Source: Schlegelella_A sp036272325
GTDB taxonomy: Bacteria > Pseudomonadota > Gammaproteobacteria > Burkholderiales > Burkholderiaceae_C
Reading direction: 5' to 3'
DNA: 12,969 nucleotides
Assembly (NCBI GenBank): GCA_036272325.1
Contig: DATAYY010000175.1
Span: 1-12,969 of the forward strand
Positions 12,462-12,969 of the stretch are shown here, one piece after another. A program made the translations under genes and the position numbers. The notes beneath the pieces are model-generated. The model did no database searches. It had not been told where the DNA came from and saw only the letters and a program-made list of their open reading frames with translations. The stretch's first letter is position 1, and the number at the start of each line of letters is the position of its first letter.

Positions 12462-12969
12462 ATGCTGATCGACTTCTTCTTCACCCTGCGCGCCGCCAAG
12501 CTCAAGGTCTCGGTCAAGGAATACCTCACCCTGCTCGAGGCGATCCAGGCCGGCGTCATCGACGACGCCGACCAGGGCCCGACGATCGACCGCTTCTACT
12601 ACCTGGCGCGGACGGCGCTGGTCAAGGACGAGGCGCAGTTCGACAAGTTCGATCGCGCCTTCGCGGCCTACTTCAAGGGCGTCGAGCTGCTGACCGACTT
12701 CACCCAGGACATTCCGCTCGAGTGGCTGCAGAAGAAATTCGAGCTCGAGCTGACGGCCGAGGAAAAGGCCAAGATCGAGAAGATGGGCTGGGACGAGCTG
12801 ATGGAGACGCTGAAGAAGCGCTTCGAGGAGCAGAAGCAGCGCCACGAGGGCGGCAACAAGATGATCGGTACCGGCGGCACCAGCCCGTTCGGCGCCTACG
12901 CCTACAACCCGCAGGGCATCCGCGTCGGCCAGGACAAGAGCCGCAACCGCTCGGCGGTCAAGGTCTGGG
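12462..12969 (+). CDS. CoxE-family VWA-domain protein, N-terminal part (cut by window end)
   Basis: The frame opens at ATG 12462 and runs to the window edge, giving 169 codons with no stop. The N-terminus MLIDFFFTLRAAKLKVSVKE, the segment FYYLARTALVKDEAQFDKFD, the FAAYFKGVE stretch and the highly charged helix KKRFEEQKQRHEGG match the conserved N-terminal part of CoxE-like VWA proteins, as does GTGGTSPFGAYAYNPQG (about 137-153). The VWA fold with its metal-binding MIDAS motif normally lies further on, outside the window, so it cannot be checked. In the known gene pairs a MoxR-type AAA ATPase partners this protein in assembly or activation of a metalloenzyme (CoxD/CoxE in CO dehydrogenase maturation); no MoxR gene lies upstream here. 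The start has no strong Shine-Dalgarno; an ATG at 12424 is in another frame. Confidence 0.85.
   Translation, partial: MLIDFFFTLRAAKLKVSVKEYLTLLEAIQAGVIDDADQGPTIDRFYYLARTALVKDEAQFDKFDRAFAAYFKGVELLTDFTQDIPLEWLQKKFELELTAEEKAKIEKMGWDELMETLKKRFEEQKQRHEGGNKMIGTGGTSPFGAYAYNPQGIRVGQDKSRNRSAVKVW

Noticed and set aside
1..12969. RNA genes, CRISPR arrays, insertion sequences, integrase or attachment sites, phage or defence genes
   Set aside because: Looked for repeats with spacers, transposase motifs and tRNA-like cloverleafs by eye; none was found.

Overview
The window is about 13 kb of very GC-rich DNA (high sixties percent by eye) from a Gram-negative bacterium. An outer-membrane TonB-dependent receptor, a GspA/GspB-type secretion pair, a diderm-style lipoprotein with a poly-glycine tether, a zinc-finger thioredoxin (TrxC) and a CoxE-type VWA gene together suggest a proteobacterium, most likely a betaproteobacterium (Burkholderiales-like). 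That placement is inference from gene families and codon use, not from a marker gene. No rRNA, tRNA, CRISPR array, transposase or phage gene is visible; this looks like ordinary chromosome with intact genes.

Layout. 2-259 (+): the end of a YVTN-type beta-propeller protein, overlapping the start of a TonB-dependent receptor (238-2793). 2819-4702 (+): a GspA/ExeA-like AAA ATPase and a GspB protein, followed by a DUF4382-type lipoprotein (4767-5987). 5988-6363: a gap with no convincing gene. 6364-6654 (+): a small protein with one C-terminal membrane helix. 6763-7179 (+): trxC. 7285-9380 (+): a beta-hydroxyacid dehydrogenase and an MFS transporter whose stop and start codons overlap. 9381-9500: three inverted repeats between convergent genes. 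11716-9462 (-): an Ldh_2-family (malate/L-lactate/ureidoglycolate type) dehydrogenase followed 26 nt later by a sorbosone/PQQ-type sugar dehydrogenase. 11717-11779: a short divergent promoter region. 11780-12319 (+): a secreted DUF4124-like protein with a Gly/His-rich tail. 12462-12969 (+): the first 169 codons of a CoxE-family VWA protein, cut by the window end.

How the genes may work together. The propeller and receptor at the left edge resemble the arrangement of E. coli YncE and YncD (PqqU, the PQQ receptor); a PQQ-type dehydrogenase lies 7 kb away, so a redox-cofactor link is possible but unproven. GspA and GspB should form an inner-membrane complex helping secretin assembly for type II secretion, although no other gsp gene is here. 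The dehydrogenase-transporter pair and the convergent Ldh_2/sorbosone dehydrogenase pair look like import and oxidation of small hydroxy acids or sugar-derived acids; the substrate cannot be read from the sequence. I see no strong sign of a wholly new system. The best leads are the receptor-propeller pair, the GspA without a visible peptidoglycan-binding domain, the unusual Rossmann loop of the hydroxyacid dehydrogenase, and the hairpin cluster at 9382-9494.
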